DNA of 64,000 bases from Notospermus geniculatus (GCA_002633025.1 NMRB01000878.1:119217-183216), one strand, 5' to 3'; counted from the first letter of the stretch, positions 30,931-41,668 are shown. The notes: generated by a model not told the origin, from the letters alone. Numbers and translations are program-made.

Positions 30931-31043
30931 AGGGCCCGTATGCATATTTTAAAGTAGAATAAGCTTATTCCAGGTATAACTTCACGTTATAACATGAAGT
31001 TATACCTGGAATAAGCTTATTCCACTTTTATGCATACGGGCCT
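30931..31043. mobile_element. Palindromic MITE in intron 2 of GPCR gene 2
   Basis: AGGGCCCGTATGCATATTTT pairs with the end TTTATGCATACGGGCCT; almost the whole 113 bp is one hairpin around AAGCTTATTCCAGGTATAAC. Gene 1 has the empty site. Confidence 0.85.
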
Positions 31044-31552
31044 AAACGTTCGCTGAAGGACCCTTTTTCACAAAACGGCAGGTGAGCACAATGTAAGCTA
31101 CATTGTATGCCTGTGGCTCGACGGAAAAAGGAAGCAGGAAAAACCCGAGTGACGCAGTTTTTTTACGCACGTTGTTTTACTGTGTTTTTCAACGAACGTT
31201 TTCTCGGTTAACCTTGCAGGAGAGAGCTTTGGAAATTCCGCAAATGTGTTCTTGTGTCATGCGCACCTGTATAAGAGAAGAGCACACATGACAAAAAATT
31301 AAGGGGAAAAAACGTTCGGCCTGTCAAGAGCAAGATCAAGATTTACCAGTATAGATGTATACTGAGATTGCCATGAGAAAACTACATGTAAGCTTCATTT
31401 TATTAACCTGCGCGGACACTGAATGCAACTACATGTATGTAAACACGTATAGTCCCAGCCTTCAAGCGTGAGTTCGAGGAACAGTCTGTTCTTATCTCCC
31501 TATGGAAACGTTTTTATACCATTTAGCTTTTCTATTTCTTTTTTTCCGAAAG

Positions 31553-32037
31553 GAATCGAGGTGATCGTTCCATCAGTACCAGGACACCCCGAATACGAGA
31601 TTCTGTTCACCAATTTCCAGTTGATATTTGGAAGTGTTCTTCCATCAATCATAATCATAGTCAGCAATATTGGTATTGTTCTGACTGTGCGCGGAGCATC
31701 AAAGAATCGAGCAAAAATGACTGTTGGACTGGATGGGAGGAGAGACCAACGAGAAAAACAGTTGACATCGATGCTGGTCATTGTAAGCATGGCATATTTG
31801 TGTACGACTATACCATACAGGGTTTTCATGTCGCTGCTCGAGATTCCGGCTGTAGCGGAAGCTAATAATGTAAAAGACACCTTTTCTAATGCATTGTTTA
31901 ATACATTAGATTATTTTTTCTTTGATATTTGGATGTGTAATCATGCAGTCAACTTTTACTTGTACTGCCTCGCAGGAGGAGAGAAGTATAGGCAGGACAC
32001 AAAAGTAATTTTAAAGAAGTTGTTCTGCTTTTTGTGA
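31553..32037 (+). CDS. GPCR gene 2, exon 3
   Basis: Begins after CCGAAAG with GIEVIVPSVPGHPEYEILF, then TM5 with its Pro (IFGSVLPSIIIIVSNIGIVL), a basic third loop (RGASKNRAKM, RRDQREKQ) and TM6 (LVIVSMAYLCTTIPYRVF, where the usual CWxP is TTIP). TM7 follows (DIWMCNHAVNFYLYCLAGG, an NPxxY variant NFxxY) with a short basic tail ending LKKLFCFL and TGA. The NxxNFxLYC pattern resembles invertebrate peptide-receptor relatives. No palmitoylation or PDZ signal beyond the terminal CFL. Confidence 0.85.
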
Positions 32038-32687
32038 AGGTCAAACTGCCGATGTAAATGCAGGTTTTTCTGTGGAACCAACACTCAACCGATCTACTCA
32101 ATCATTATGTTATAACGCCTTTTTACACGGTGCGGGTTCGAGGAAACCTACCTCCACCCTCCTTGGGCGGGTTCGGTTCAGGGTGGATTCATCACTTTCA
32201 CACTGTGCGGCTTGGGAACTTTGAGGCATTATTTGGCCAACGTTCTAGCACGTTTTACGATATTTTTAGGACGGCGGGGCAGGACGTTTTGAGAACTACT
32301 TCAGTGTGACAGTACCGTAAATGAAGATTTTGCTGGAAAACCCACAATCTGCCGATGAACTCTATCAGCGGCACTTTTATTCGGTTGTTTCAACTCGTGT
32401 ACGGTAGGCCTCTCCCTTTGCCTTCCAATAAAGACGTATGATACCATACAGAAACCGTTGGTGTATAAAAAGATTCACCAGCGTCGGCTAAATAAAACTT
32501 GTTTGTCCACCAGCGCTGAAACGCTCAGATCGATCACAAAAATACCCATACCATATCAAGGCTAACGTACGTGTCGCGTCAACGTTCAGCAGTAGTGTAG
32601 TAGTGTGGATAAGTTGCTTGAATTCACAAACTTATTAATGCTATTAACCTCAGTTATTTTGGTATACAAGACAAGCAGACAGGCTGG

Positions 32688-32694
32688 TATAAAG
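32688..32694 (+). promoter_or_regulatory. TATA-box candidate, GPCR gene 3
   Basis: TATAAAG in GGCTGGTATAAAGTGCAGGT, 217 bp before the proposed ATG and matching gene 2. A conserved CCTGCAGGTCAACCTGCAAC block lies about 85 bp downstream in genes 1-3. Confidence 0.4.
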
Positions 32695-32904
32695 TGCAGG
32701 TTGCAGATTAATGGTTAATGGTTAGGGTCAGTGTTAGTGTCCAATGGTAAAGTCAAATGTATTCCAAATTGCCTGCAGGTCAACCTGCAACCTGCAGACT
32801 ATGCACAGCATGTCACATTGCCTTATCGACTCCATGTAGTCAAAAACACAGACTCTCTTGGCCTACTGATTTACCGTGACCGCAGCACTGAAAAATCTAC
32901 GAGC

Positions 32905-33272
32905 ATGGGACACGTGGGAGGATATGTGCAGCACAACTTCTCTGGACTCTATGCAGTTGCCATAACTGAATTCAATTGGACAATAGGAATTCGAATTGGA
33001 ACAGAACAAAATACCTACATCTTGCATATTGTATATGTACTGTACAATGTTGTCACCTATCTCCTATTTGTGATTGTAGCAGTTGGCGTTCCAGGAAACA
33101 CTCTGACCGTCATGGTGGCTGCAATGAGCCACAATAGAAGACACAGTGGAAGCGTCTTTATGATTGGCTTAGCTATTCCTGATGGCGTGATGCTTCTCCA
33201 ACTCGGGATTGTTGCATCTATGAGTCGCAGTGGCTTAGCAACATTTTGGCCATCCAGAGAACTGGAATTCGA
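32905..33272 (+). CDS. GPCR gene 3 exon 1
   Basis: Starts MGHVGGYVQHNFSGLYAVAI; sequons NFS and NWT kept. TM1 has PGNTLTVMVAAMS and TM2 LAIPDGVMLLQLGIVASM. Ends GAATTCGA|GTAAGT like genes 1 and 2. Confidence 0.75.
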
Positions 33273-33567
33273 GTAAGTGTATAAGGTCGGAGTACTTTCC
33301 CTTGAAAGGAAGCTGTTAATAGCGTTGTTTCTATGACGCACGGTTTAGCTAACCGTATCCACAAACGTCGGGACGTAACAGATGGTAAGCGTGGTTCCGA
33401 AGGCTTGGTATAGTTAGCTTGTTAGACCGACGTATACCAGGGTACTTTTGTCTACGACATGTATCCTATTGTTCAGGTGTACCCAAGACGACAAGCCACA
33501 CTCTGAGTTCCGGGTATTTGTGCCAGTACATGTATATATATGAGAATCATCTCGTGTTCTCAACAAT

Positions 33568-33710
33568 AAGGAGGTTGAGATCAGCGACTTATTATCACGG
33601 ATCCTTATACATATACGGATCAAAATGTACACAAAATTTGTCCTCGTTGTACAGAATTCTATCCGTATAGTTATAAGGATCCGTGATAAGTCGCTGATCT
33701 CAACCTCCCT
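33568..33710. mobile_element. AGGGAGGTTGAGA MITE, gene 3 intron 1
   Basis: AAGGAGGTTGAGATCAGCGA pairs with TCGCTGATCTCAACCTCCCT; inner ATCACGGATCC and GGATCCGTGAT. Occupies a third of this compact 463-bp intron. Confidence 0.85.
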
Positions 33711-33735
33711 AATATGTTTTCTTTTATCTTAAAAG

Positions 33736-33956
33736 GTTCATATATTTTGTGACATACGCCTGTGCGATGACATCAGGAATCACGTTAGCAGCCATGTCGT
33801 TGGATCGGTTCATTGCTGTCCGGTATCCAATGGTTGCCAAAAGAGTATGCATCGTTACCAACGCCAAAATTATAGTCATTATCATCAATGTGTTAATTGT
33901 TGGGGCAAATGTGTCGACATTCTTCTGCCATACGTACATCAAGGACAGCGTTACAG
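33736..33956 (+). CDS. GPCR gene 3 exon 2
   Basis: 221 nt, acceptor TCTTAAAAG, donor TTACAG|GTAAGG. FIYFVTYACAMTSG then SLDRFIAVRYP and TM4, all in frame. Confidence 0.8.
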
Positions 33957-34074
33957 GTAAGGGTTTATGCCAACAACAAGCCAAGTAGTTAATACCCCCA
34001 GAAATATTGTGTAGTTACGATAAGGTGAACATCCGTAGAATTTTGAAGGGGTTCGTTTCACAAACCAATTTCGA

Positions 34075-34145
34075 TTCAACATTTGAACTGACGGCGATTT
34101 GGTTTGTATTCCGAACTGTTGTAGATATATTCTAATAAGAATATA
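34075..34145. repeat. Left arm of inverted intron duplication
   Basis: About 70 bp of normal GPCR intron 2 sequence (TTCAACATTTGAACTGACGG...) recurs in reverse orientation at 38394-38463, on the other side of the 3.4-kb TIR element. In genes 1 and 2 only one, forward, copy exists. An inversion-duplication accompanied or followed the insertion. Confidence 0.8.
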
Positions 34146-34218
34146 TCTGTTACATCTATTATCTAATCTATATGTAAAGAATATGAAATAGAAACCGGGT
34201 TTCTAAGGTGAAAGACAT

Positions 34219-34677
34219 TAGCCCTGGTTACACCTGTCTGAAATCCCCGTGCTTTTTGAGACACGGGGTTTTTCCGAACCAGAAAAAACACGGCGTTGAC
34301 ACGGCGAGCGGTTACACCACTAAAATGCGATTGGTAATAAGTTCCGTAACCCGGCGATAGGGGCACTGCGTGTAGGCAATTCTCCGTAATCAAGCGGCTA
34401 CCGGAGGCGTGAAATAACCTATCCGCATGCGCATGACTCATCGATTTGCATCGCCGTATGTCGGGGTGTCTGGAACTACTGGTAGACACGGGGATTTCGC
34501 GGTTACACTACATAAAATCTCCGTGTCTAAAATAGCCCCGACGTTGCCCCTTCGACATCTCTGGGGCTAATAAGCACGGGGATTTCAGACACGGGTCTAT
34601 TTAGACACGGCGATTTATAGCTGTAACCGCAAAATCCCCGGGGAAAGCACGGTGATTTATGTAGTGTAACCACAGCT
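34219..34677. mobile_element. TAGCCGTGGTTACAC element, copy 1
   Basis: Ends TAGCCCTGGTTACACCTGTC and GTAGTGTAACCACAGCT are inverted. Inside, GCGGTTACAC/GTGTAACCGC and ACGGGGATTT motifs repeat in both orientations. About 459 bp. Same family as 35590-36051 (opposite orientation) and 61732-62166. Confidence 0.8.
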
Positions 34678-34680
34678 GTT

Positions 34681-34777
34681 GCTTCCTACCAGATTCGAAC
34701 CCAAGGACCCTCGCATGAGGCATTAATCGCCAGCACTAAGGGGCAGCACGCCTTAACCACTAGGCCAAATCCCCATC
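34681..34777 (-). repeat. tRNA-derived segment (SINE head or tRNA relic)
   Basis: Read on the minus strand it has an A-box-like TGGCCTAGTGGTTAAGGCG and a B box GGGTTCGAATCT about 50 bases apart, with a long insertion in the anticodon/variable region. Acceptor stem pairing is weak (GGGGATT versus GGAAGC), so a SINE-derived or pseudo-tRNA origin is favoured. Confidence 0.45.
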
Positions 34778-35589
34778 TTCATAAAAAGATGGTTCAATGG
34801 CCTATGTTAAACGAGGCGTCCATCAGTACCCTGCGAGTAATCCAAACAATCTCCGAACCCAAAACAGTTTTATGTTATGCGAGGGGTCACATATAAAGGA
34901 GATCCATGTACAAGTAAAGAATATGAAATAGAAACCGGGTTTCTAAGGTCTAATCTACATCTATTTTATATTCATTTATACAGGGTGGTCCATAAAAAAC
35001 GCACAAGCATACTCCCACTACCCAGAGCCTAACACTACTGATGGCATTGGACGGAGAATCTTTCTAGAAGAAAGAAGACACCAAGATATCCCGATTCGGT
35101 CCAGTGGTTCGAGCCGCAGACCCTATTTTGTAAAGCAAGGTGGAGGCCCTTGGTGAATTGTTCCATACAGAACAATCAAGAGCATACACAACAGCGTAGC
35201 CTTGTAACTGACAAAAGGATTATCCTGTGGAAAGGTCAAACAAAAAATGAAGTACAGGTACATGAAGAACATGAAAATCAATTTTTATGAAGTCGTAGAC
35301 TTCATATTGCTACTGGGGCTGGGCTGGAAAATTGTGGCGTGATGGCGTGGCCGTGTGGCCTCGACGCAGTGGCCGTTTGCACGGCTCTTTCACAGGCCAA
35401 TGCATGGCCAGGTGTAGCCTGGACACCGGCTAACCTGGATCTACGATGACGTTGAACCGGCGCTCTTTCCACACGCCAATGTACGGCTACTAAACCTGGA
35501 GACGAGGAGGGCGACGAGACAGGTTTGCGACCCGTCTATTCTCAGTCTGCATCCGCCGGCTCGTGACACTCTGATGAACATGATGATAT

Positions 35590-36051
35590 AAGCTGTGGTT
35601 ACACTACATAAATCCCCGTGCTTTCCCCGGGGATTTTGCGGTTACACCTATAAATCGCCGAGTCTAAATAGACTCATGTCTGAAATCCCCGTGCTTATTA
35701 GCCCCAGCGATCTCGAAGGGGCAACGCCGGGGCTATTTTAAGCACGGAGATTTTATGTAGTGTAACCGCAAAATCCCCGTGTCTATTTCTAGTTCCACGC
35801 ACCCCGACAGACGGCGATGCAAATTGATGAGTGATGCGCATGCGTATAGGCTATTTCACGCCTCCAGCAGCCACTTGATTATGCAGAGTTGCCTACATGC
35901 AGTGCCCCTATCGCCGGGATAGGGAACTTATTACCAATCGCATTTTTAGTAGTGTAACCGCTCGCCGTGTCAACGCCGTGTTTTTTCTGGGTCGGAAAAA
36001 CCCCGTGTCTCAAAAAGCACGGGGATTTTGGATAGGTGTAACCACGGCTAT
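35590..36051. mobile_element. TAGCCGTGGTTACAC element, copy 2 (reverse)
   Basis: AGCTGTGGTTACACTACATA to AGGTGTAACCACGGCTA. Reverse-oriented relative to copies 1 and 3 and nested inside the 3.4-kb element. Confidence 0.8.
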
Positions 36052-36261
36052 TGTTCCTCATCTAGTCATTACTTCTTCATTACCGTACGATTTGGTCGTA
36101 AAAAAAATAAAATGGGAGGGAAGTTATTGTGTTTGTGTTCTTATTTAAATTGATTGGCGTTTTTTAGATTGAGTTGTATTATTCGTGTGACACGACGAAC
36201 TGCAGTGCGGCAGAGTCATCAACTGTCGTCGGAGTTTTCGTACGTGGACCCACAGGCTCCT

Positions 36262-36420
36262 GGAGAGATAATCAGTAGAATTCCTTGTAAAATTGGGGAA
36301 AAGTGAGCATACGGTGGTCAAATCTATATACTAAAAAGTCTTTTTATAATATAGTATAGATTTCACCACTTTTAATGCTCACTTCTCAATTTTACGTCGA
36401 ATTCTATTGATTAATTCTCC
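36262..36420. mobile_element. Hairpin MITE, GGAGAGATAATCAGTAGAAT
   Basis: The left half pairs with the right half ending ATTCTATTGATTAATTCTCC, including AAAAGTGAGCATA and TAATGCTCACTT. Loop around 36345. Nested in the 3.4-kb element. Confidence 0.8.
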
Positions 36421-36881
36421 AGTGAGGGGCTTGTGATGGATCATAACGTGTTGTATGTGTTGTATTCGTAGTATTGTAAACATTATGGATGCTGTCGATT
36501 CGGGTATTATTTGGGAGGATTCTCATTCAATCTGGGGGTTTTGATTTGTACAGTCTGAACGGATGTTATATTTGAAACATTTCTGGACGAACGGATGATG
36601 CAGGTAAGTTTTTAAGTTCTGAATAATCGCAAATTTTGGCATCTAATCGAGCAGTAGGCCTAGGCCTGTGCGTCTGTACATTTTTGTACACAGCGATGCA
36701 TGGGGAAAACGGACTCGATCAAATCCCATCATTCGATCAGTTGGAAATTGTTTTCGACCAGCAGGCCAGCAGTGCAGGTAGGTGTATTTAATTTTCTGCA
36801 TGCCAGGGTAATAATTCCCTGTAATAAATCATCGGATGGCTTGGAATTGGCCTGTTCCTGCCTGTCCAGAATGGCCGGGGC

Positions 36882-37056
36882 TATTCGTACCGTCACCTCT
36901 CCTGGTCACGGTGCGTACTACGTACACCAAACCAAATCTTTTATTCGTACCGTCACGGTGCGAATAACGCCACAGATCTCATTCGTACCGTCACTGTGTC
37001 ATACTGCGCCACCGGCTCTTTTATGTGCCGTTGCAGAATGATTATTCGTACCGTCA
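36882..37056. repeat. Cluster of ATTCGTACCGTCAC motifs
   Basis: ATTCGTACCGTCAC occurs at 36882, 36942, 36981 and 37043, three times followed by a symmetric GGTG or a near match (ACCGTCACGGTG is close to an inverted repeat). Spacing of 60, 39 and 62 bp is irregular. All in the same orientation. Function unknown. Confidence 0.75.
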
Positions 37057-37514
37057 CGGTGATCTCGATGTTCTTGGTTCGGACCACATTAGGATACAAC
37101 CGAACGTCATCAGAATGAACTAGAACACGTGCGTTTTGTTTACCGTTTTTGTGACCGAACTATGGGGCGCCTTCCCATCCAAGGCAAGGAAGGTATCGGT
37201 ATTTAGGCCCAGTGATTCACCAAGGCTTGTAGGCCTAGCATGTGTGTTAACCTCTTCCCACCCAAGGGCAAGGGGTCTAAAAAATAAGATATCACCTCAA
37301 TCACAATGTTGCCGTCTCTCCGTCGTACCGGTATGGCTTTCAAATCAAATGTCACTCAATTCCGAATATAGGTAACTTGGTCGCAAAATCCTCAGAAAAC
37401 AAGCTCTCCAGTGATATTATGTTATTGCACCTGATTCACGAAAAACGAAATTTACTTGAATAAACTACTACAGCTGGCTGTTTCGTTTTGATATTGCTCT
37501 AGTCCACGTGGCAA

Positions 37515-38102
37515 CGGGTGTCTATAAACCGAAGACTGAAGATCGAAGACTGAAGACAGAAGATGGAAGACCCTGAACATAACGAAGATCCCCACAACTA
37601 TAAAACGAAGACCCAACTATGAAAGGAAGACCCCCACTTATGGATCTATAAAACGAATACCCAACTATAAAACGAAGACCTCACATCTATAAAACGAAGA
37701 CCCGACTATAAAACAAAGATCCACAACTATAAAACGAAGACCCCACATCTATAAAATGAAGACCCAACTATAAAATGAAGACCCCATAACTATAAAACGA
37801 AGACCCAGCTATAAAAGGAAGATCCCCACACCTATAAAACGAAGACCCAACTATAAATCGAAGACCCCCACAGCTATAAAAGAAGGCCCCCACATCTATA
37901 AAATGAAGACCCAACTATAAAACGAAGACCCCCATAACTATAAAACGAAGACCCAGCTGTAAAAGGAAGATCCCACATCTATAAAATGAAGACCCAACTA
38001 TAAAACGAAGACCCCACATCTATAAAACGAAGACCCAACTATAAAACGAAGACCCCCACAGCTATAAAACGAAGGCCCCCCACATCTATAAATGAAGACC
38101 CT
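37515..38102. repeat. Minisatellite of CTATAAAACGAAGACCC units
   Basis: About 25-30 degenerate units of 18-23 bp, each with CTATAAAACGAAGACC preceded by CAA, CACA or CCCA. It starts with GGGTGTCTATAAACCGAAGA, similar to the start of the repeat at 58534 (GGGTGTCTATAAAACTAAGA). One related family with short variable cores. Confidence 0.9.
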
Positions 38103-38508
38103 ATCACACAGTTCGACAACGACTTCATTGCTGGCCTTGGCCAGCTCTTGTTATTGAACGTTGACAACAATTTAACATCTTATGGGACCGCGGTTCACCG
38201 TTGAGTTAGTTATTAAGGACCACTGACTTTGCTTCACAAAAATGGCTCTGGAAGTAAAACTAATGGACCGAATCAAGGTATCTTTTAATTGGTCTTATTT
38301 TTCTTCTAGAAAGATTCTCTGTCCATTCATACCAGTGGTTTGGGACTGAGGGTGGTGGAAGTATGCTTGTGCGTTTTTTTTTGGACCACCCTGTATATCT
38401 TATTAGAATATATCTAGAACAGTTCGGAAAACAAACCAAATCGCCGTCAGTTCAAATGTTGAAACGTTCACAAAACGCCAGGTGAGCACAATGTATAAGC
38501 CACACTGT

Positions 38509-38996
38509 TAGTCTCGCGCAGCCAGACCCTCGGTTGCGAGACCGAGGGTCTGGCCACAACGTCTAAAACTTCTGCGATGCTGCTTTGCGCACGACTGCCC
38601 CGTCAATGGCGAGATCATTCCCGCCCGGCGGCATCGATCTTCGACAAATTTCTCGATAAAGACGACACAACTGACCTGTGTATATCTCCTTTAGTGTCAC
38701 TGATGGAGGATCAGATCATCAGTGCTGCGGGGAAAGACCTCCATGGTGCGATCTTGCTAAGGTTTGCTTCTGTCTGACTGAACTGAAGTTCGTTAGATAC
38801 AGCGCCGCCATTTTGCAATCTTCTGATCCCAATGACCAATCAGCATGGCTGTAAACAGCTGGATTCAAAATCGACCAATCAGCATCGGTACCAGGATTTC
38901 GGTATTCTCGTAACAAAAATTGTTGAGGTTGGTCTCAGTCTCTGTAATGCTGCGCTGTTCCGCGCATGCGTGAAAGAGACTGAGTGCCTCAGTCTA
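38509..38996. mobile_element. 488-bp hAT-like element in GPCR gene 3 intron 2
   Basis: Flanked by CACACTGT (with an extra C; 38500-38508 and 38997-39005). Starts TAGTCTCGCGCAGCCAGACC; the right end in reverse starts TAGACTGAGGCACTCAGTCT. 8-9-bp duplication and TAG ends resemble hAT elements and the 636-bp element at 52971. A GACCCTCGGTTGCGAGACCG palindrome lies near the left end. Confidence 0.75.
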
Positions 38997-39268
38997 CCAC
39001 ACTGTATGCCTGGTGGCTCGACGGGAAAAGGAAGCAGGAAAAACCCGAGGCAGTTTTATTACGCACGTTGTTTTACTGTGTTTTTCAACAACGTTTTCTC
39101 GGTTAACCTTGCAGGAGAGCTTTGGAAATTCCGCAAATGTAGTTCTTGTGTCATGCGCACCTGTATACATGTAAGAGAAAAGCACACACGACAAAAAATT
39201 AAGGGGAAGAAACGTTCGGCCTGTCAAGAGCAATATCAAGATTTACCAATAGGCCTACATAGATGTAT

Positions 39269-39770
39269 GGAGTATAAGATCAACGTCATGGTCTTCAAAT
39301 GCCTTTCGGGTACGGCTCCACAGTACCTTGCTGAGAGCATATCTATCTATGCCCCAGTTCGCGCTCTCAGATCCGGTGACAAAGGTTTATACCAGGAGGT
39401 CCGCACTCGCAGGGCGATTGGGTCCTCGAGTTTCTCTGTGGCGGGACCCAAACTCTGGAACTAGTTACCAGTAAGTCTGAAATCCATAAATACATGTAAC
39501 ATCGATACATTTAAGTCCAATTTGAAAACCCATCTTTTTAGGAAGTATTTACTGTGATTATCTATATAATGTTTTATAGTGTCACTACTACATTGTCTTA
39601 CCTGCTGCACTATTTTCTTTTTACCTATTGTCTTATTCTCTCTGTCTTAGTTGTCTGTCTATCATCTGCTTTTTAATCATTGTTTTAATATTGTACAGCG
39701 CTTTGAAGTTTCATATGCAACATAAAGCGCTTTATAAATTATATTAATAATAATAAATAATAATAATAAT
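39269..39770 (+). mobile_element. 5'-truncated LINE (CR1/L2-like) 3' end
   Basis: Encodes the extreme C-terminus of a non-LTR reverse transcriptase: VMVFKCLSGTAPQYLAESI, LRSGDKGLYQEVRTRRAIG and SVAGPKLWN. A TAG stop (39462) is followed by the expected LPVSLK and FKSNLKTHLF segments. The 3' UTR has the ACAGCGCTTTGAAGTTTCAT and AAAGCGCTTTATAAAT pattern and a TAATAATAA tail. GTAT is duplicated (39265-39268, 39771-39774); genes 1 and 2 show the empty site. Truncated at the 5' end as usual for LINE copies. Confidence 0.85.
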
Positions 39771-39856
39771 GTATACTGAGATTGCCATGAGAAAACTACA
39801 TGTACATGTAAGCTTCATTTTATTAACCTGCGCGGACACTGAATGCAACTACATGT

Positions 39857-40770
39857 ACAGGCATTGACAGATGTTTATCTACACTTGATATCTTGAATAT
39901 TTCAAATACTACCGAACCAATTTCGACACGGTTTCCGTTGCATTTGAAAGGCAAACCTGTTGGTCATATTTCTGCATCAAAATTTTGGAAATTTCGAAAT
40001 ATCAAAATTATGTAATAGCTTATCAGAAAAGAACTTGAAAATCAGCATCTTTTATTTTGTAATTATATTTTCATTTTTATAGTAGTTCTGACAGAATGGA
40101 AGTTCCTGAGGATTTTGGTCCTAGTTTCATCATAATCTGTCGAGTGGTTGCTGAGATATTTGAGATTATCAACTTTTTGATAATTTGAGATTTTCATGAT
40201 TTTTTACAAAATTCTGATGTCAGTAAATAGAGATGACCTCAAATCATAAAATTATGAAATTTTGGATGATTCCCATAAACTGGTTAAAATCTATGCATAT
40301 TTTTCAAAATATCAACATTTTGATATTACGATATTTCTGCCCAGTTAACCCCCAAAAGTTTCAAAATAAGGTAAACCTATAATCTGATGTTAGCTTTATC
40401 TATTGGTATGAAAATTTCTTGAAAAATGCGAAAATCTCAAATTATCAATATTTTGATAATCTCAAATATCTCAGCAACCACTCGACAGATTTTGTTGAAA
40501 CTAGGGCCAAAATCCTCAGAAACTTCCATTCTGTCAGAACTACTATAACAATGAAAATATAATTACAAAATAAAAGATGTTGATTTTCAAGTTTTTTCTG
40601 ATAAGCTATTACATAATTTTGATATTTCGAAATTTCCAAAATTTTGATGCAGAAATATGACCAACAGGTTCTCCTTTCATATGCAACAAACCCTGTCGAA
40701 ATTGGTTCGGTAGTATTTGAAATATTAAAGATATCAAGTGTAAATAAACATCTGTCAATGCCTGTACATG
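39857..40770. mobile_element. Foldback element, family 1 member B (0.9 kb)
   Basis: ACAGGCATTGACAGATGTTT pairs with AAACATCTGTCAATGCCTGT. Arms share the motif order of 7308-8485 (CAAATACTAC, GACACGGTTT, CATATTTCTGCATCAAAA, GAGTGGTTGCTGAGATATTT) but are clearly diverged from it. Uninterrupted, so it gives the family structure. Confidence 0.85.
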
Positions 40771-40894
40771 TACATGTACATGTGCACGTAGTCCCAGCCT
40801 TCAAGCGTGACATGAGTTCGAGAACAGTCTATCTCTCTATGGAAATGTTTTTAGACCATTTATTTAGCTTTCCTACTTCTTTTTTTCCGAAAAG

Positions 40895-41286
40895 GAATCG
40901 AGGTGATTGTGCCATCAGTACCAGGACACCCCGAATACGAGATTCTGTTCACCAATTTCCAGTTGATATTTGGAAGTGTTCTTCCATCAATCATAATCAT
41001 AGTCAGCAACATTGGTATTGTTCTGACTGTGCGTGGAGCTTCAAAGAATCGAGCAAAAATGGCTGTTGGACTGGATGGGAGGAGAGACCAACGAGAAAAA
41101 CAGTTGACATCGATGCTGGTCATTGTAAGCATGGCATATTTGTGTACGACTATACCATACAGGGTTTTCATGGCGTTGCTCGAGATTCCGGCTGTAGCAG
41201 AAGCTAATAATGTAAAACACACCTTTTCTAATGCATTGTTCAATACGTTAGATTATTTTTTCTTTGATATCTGGATGTGTAATCAT
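40895..41286 (+). pseudogene. GPCR gene 3 exon 3, part before the SINE
   Basis: From GIEVIVPSVPGHPE to DIWMCNH, nearly identical to genes 1 and 2 (for example VKHTFSNAL for VKDTFSNAL). Cut at AATCAT (41286). The remainder resumes at 41579 with TGCAGTCAAC. Confidence 0.85.
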
Positions 41287-41578
41287 ATCTATATCTATAT
41301 CTATATCTATATCATTACCGGCGTCGTAACCCTGCTGGATTTTTGCCGGAGGTATGGAGTCCACGACAGGCTACTGTCCACCTGTGTGGGGTCTTTTACT
41401 TGCCCTGGCATAGACACTCAGGTACAAGGGACCACGGCTTTTAGTCCCATCCGACGGACCCTGCATTAATGTTCCACAACGTTTTTGTACATGCCTTCGC
41501 CCGGAGTCGAACCCGCGCCGACCCATTGTACAGTTTGGTAGTCAAGCGCGCTTACCACTCGACCACCGGGCTTAGACG
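41287..41578 (-). mobile_element. tRNA-derived SINE inserted in GPCR exon
   Basis: On the minus strand from about 41573 the head reads with an A box (TGGTCGAGTGGTAAGCG) and a perfect B box (GGTTCGACTCC). A body follows with GGGTCCGTCGGATGGGACTA and a 3' tail of ATAGAT repeats (about 41287-41312 on the plus strand). The exon junctions AATCAT and TGCAGTC on either side match the uninterrupted paralogues, so borders are exact to a base or two. Confidence 0.85.
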
Positions 41579-41668
41579 TGCAGTCAACTTTTACTTGTAC
41601 TGCCTCGCAGGAGGAGAGAAGTACAGGCAGGACACAAAAGTGATCTTAAATAAGTTGTTCTGCTTTTT

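Larger units (their letters stand above)
34174..34950. repeat. 37-bp direct repeat flanking a composite insertion
   Basis: GTAAAGAATATGAAATAGAA and the rest of a 37-bp block ending CGGGTTTCTAAGGT occur at about 34174-34210 and 34914-34950. Between them lie a 459-bp TIR element and a tRNA-like segment. The repeat is too long for ordinary DNA-transposon duplication. It may be a retroposon target duplication or an unequal exchange product. Confidence 0.6.
34981..38393. mobile_element. 3.4-kb CAGGGTGGTCC TIR element, TATA flanks
   Basis: The left end CAGGGTGGTCCATAAAAAAC and the reverse of the right end (CAGGGTGGTCCAAAAAAAAA) are inverted. Similarity continues about 200 bp (ACGCACAAGCATACT, TTCTAGAAGAAA, GATTCGGTCCA). 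TATA flanks both sides (34977-34980, 38394-38397), suggesting a TA-targeting Tc1/mariner-type element. No transposase ORF was found. It contains two smaller MITEs, a CGTACCGTCACGG cluster and a long GAAGACC minisatellite. It lies in intron 2 of GPCR gene 3. Confidence 0.8.

Noticed and set aside
34681-34777. Functional tRNA gene on the minus strand
   Set aside because: A and B boxes are present, but the acceptor stem does not pair and the middle is too long without a clear intron.
36882-38102. CRISPR-like array
   Set aside because: The repeats are degenerate, spacers are not unique or of uniform length, and the context is a eukaryotic transposon.
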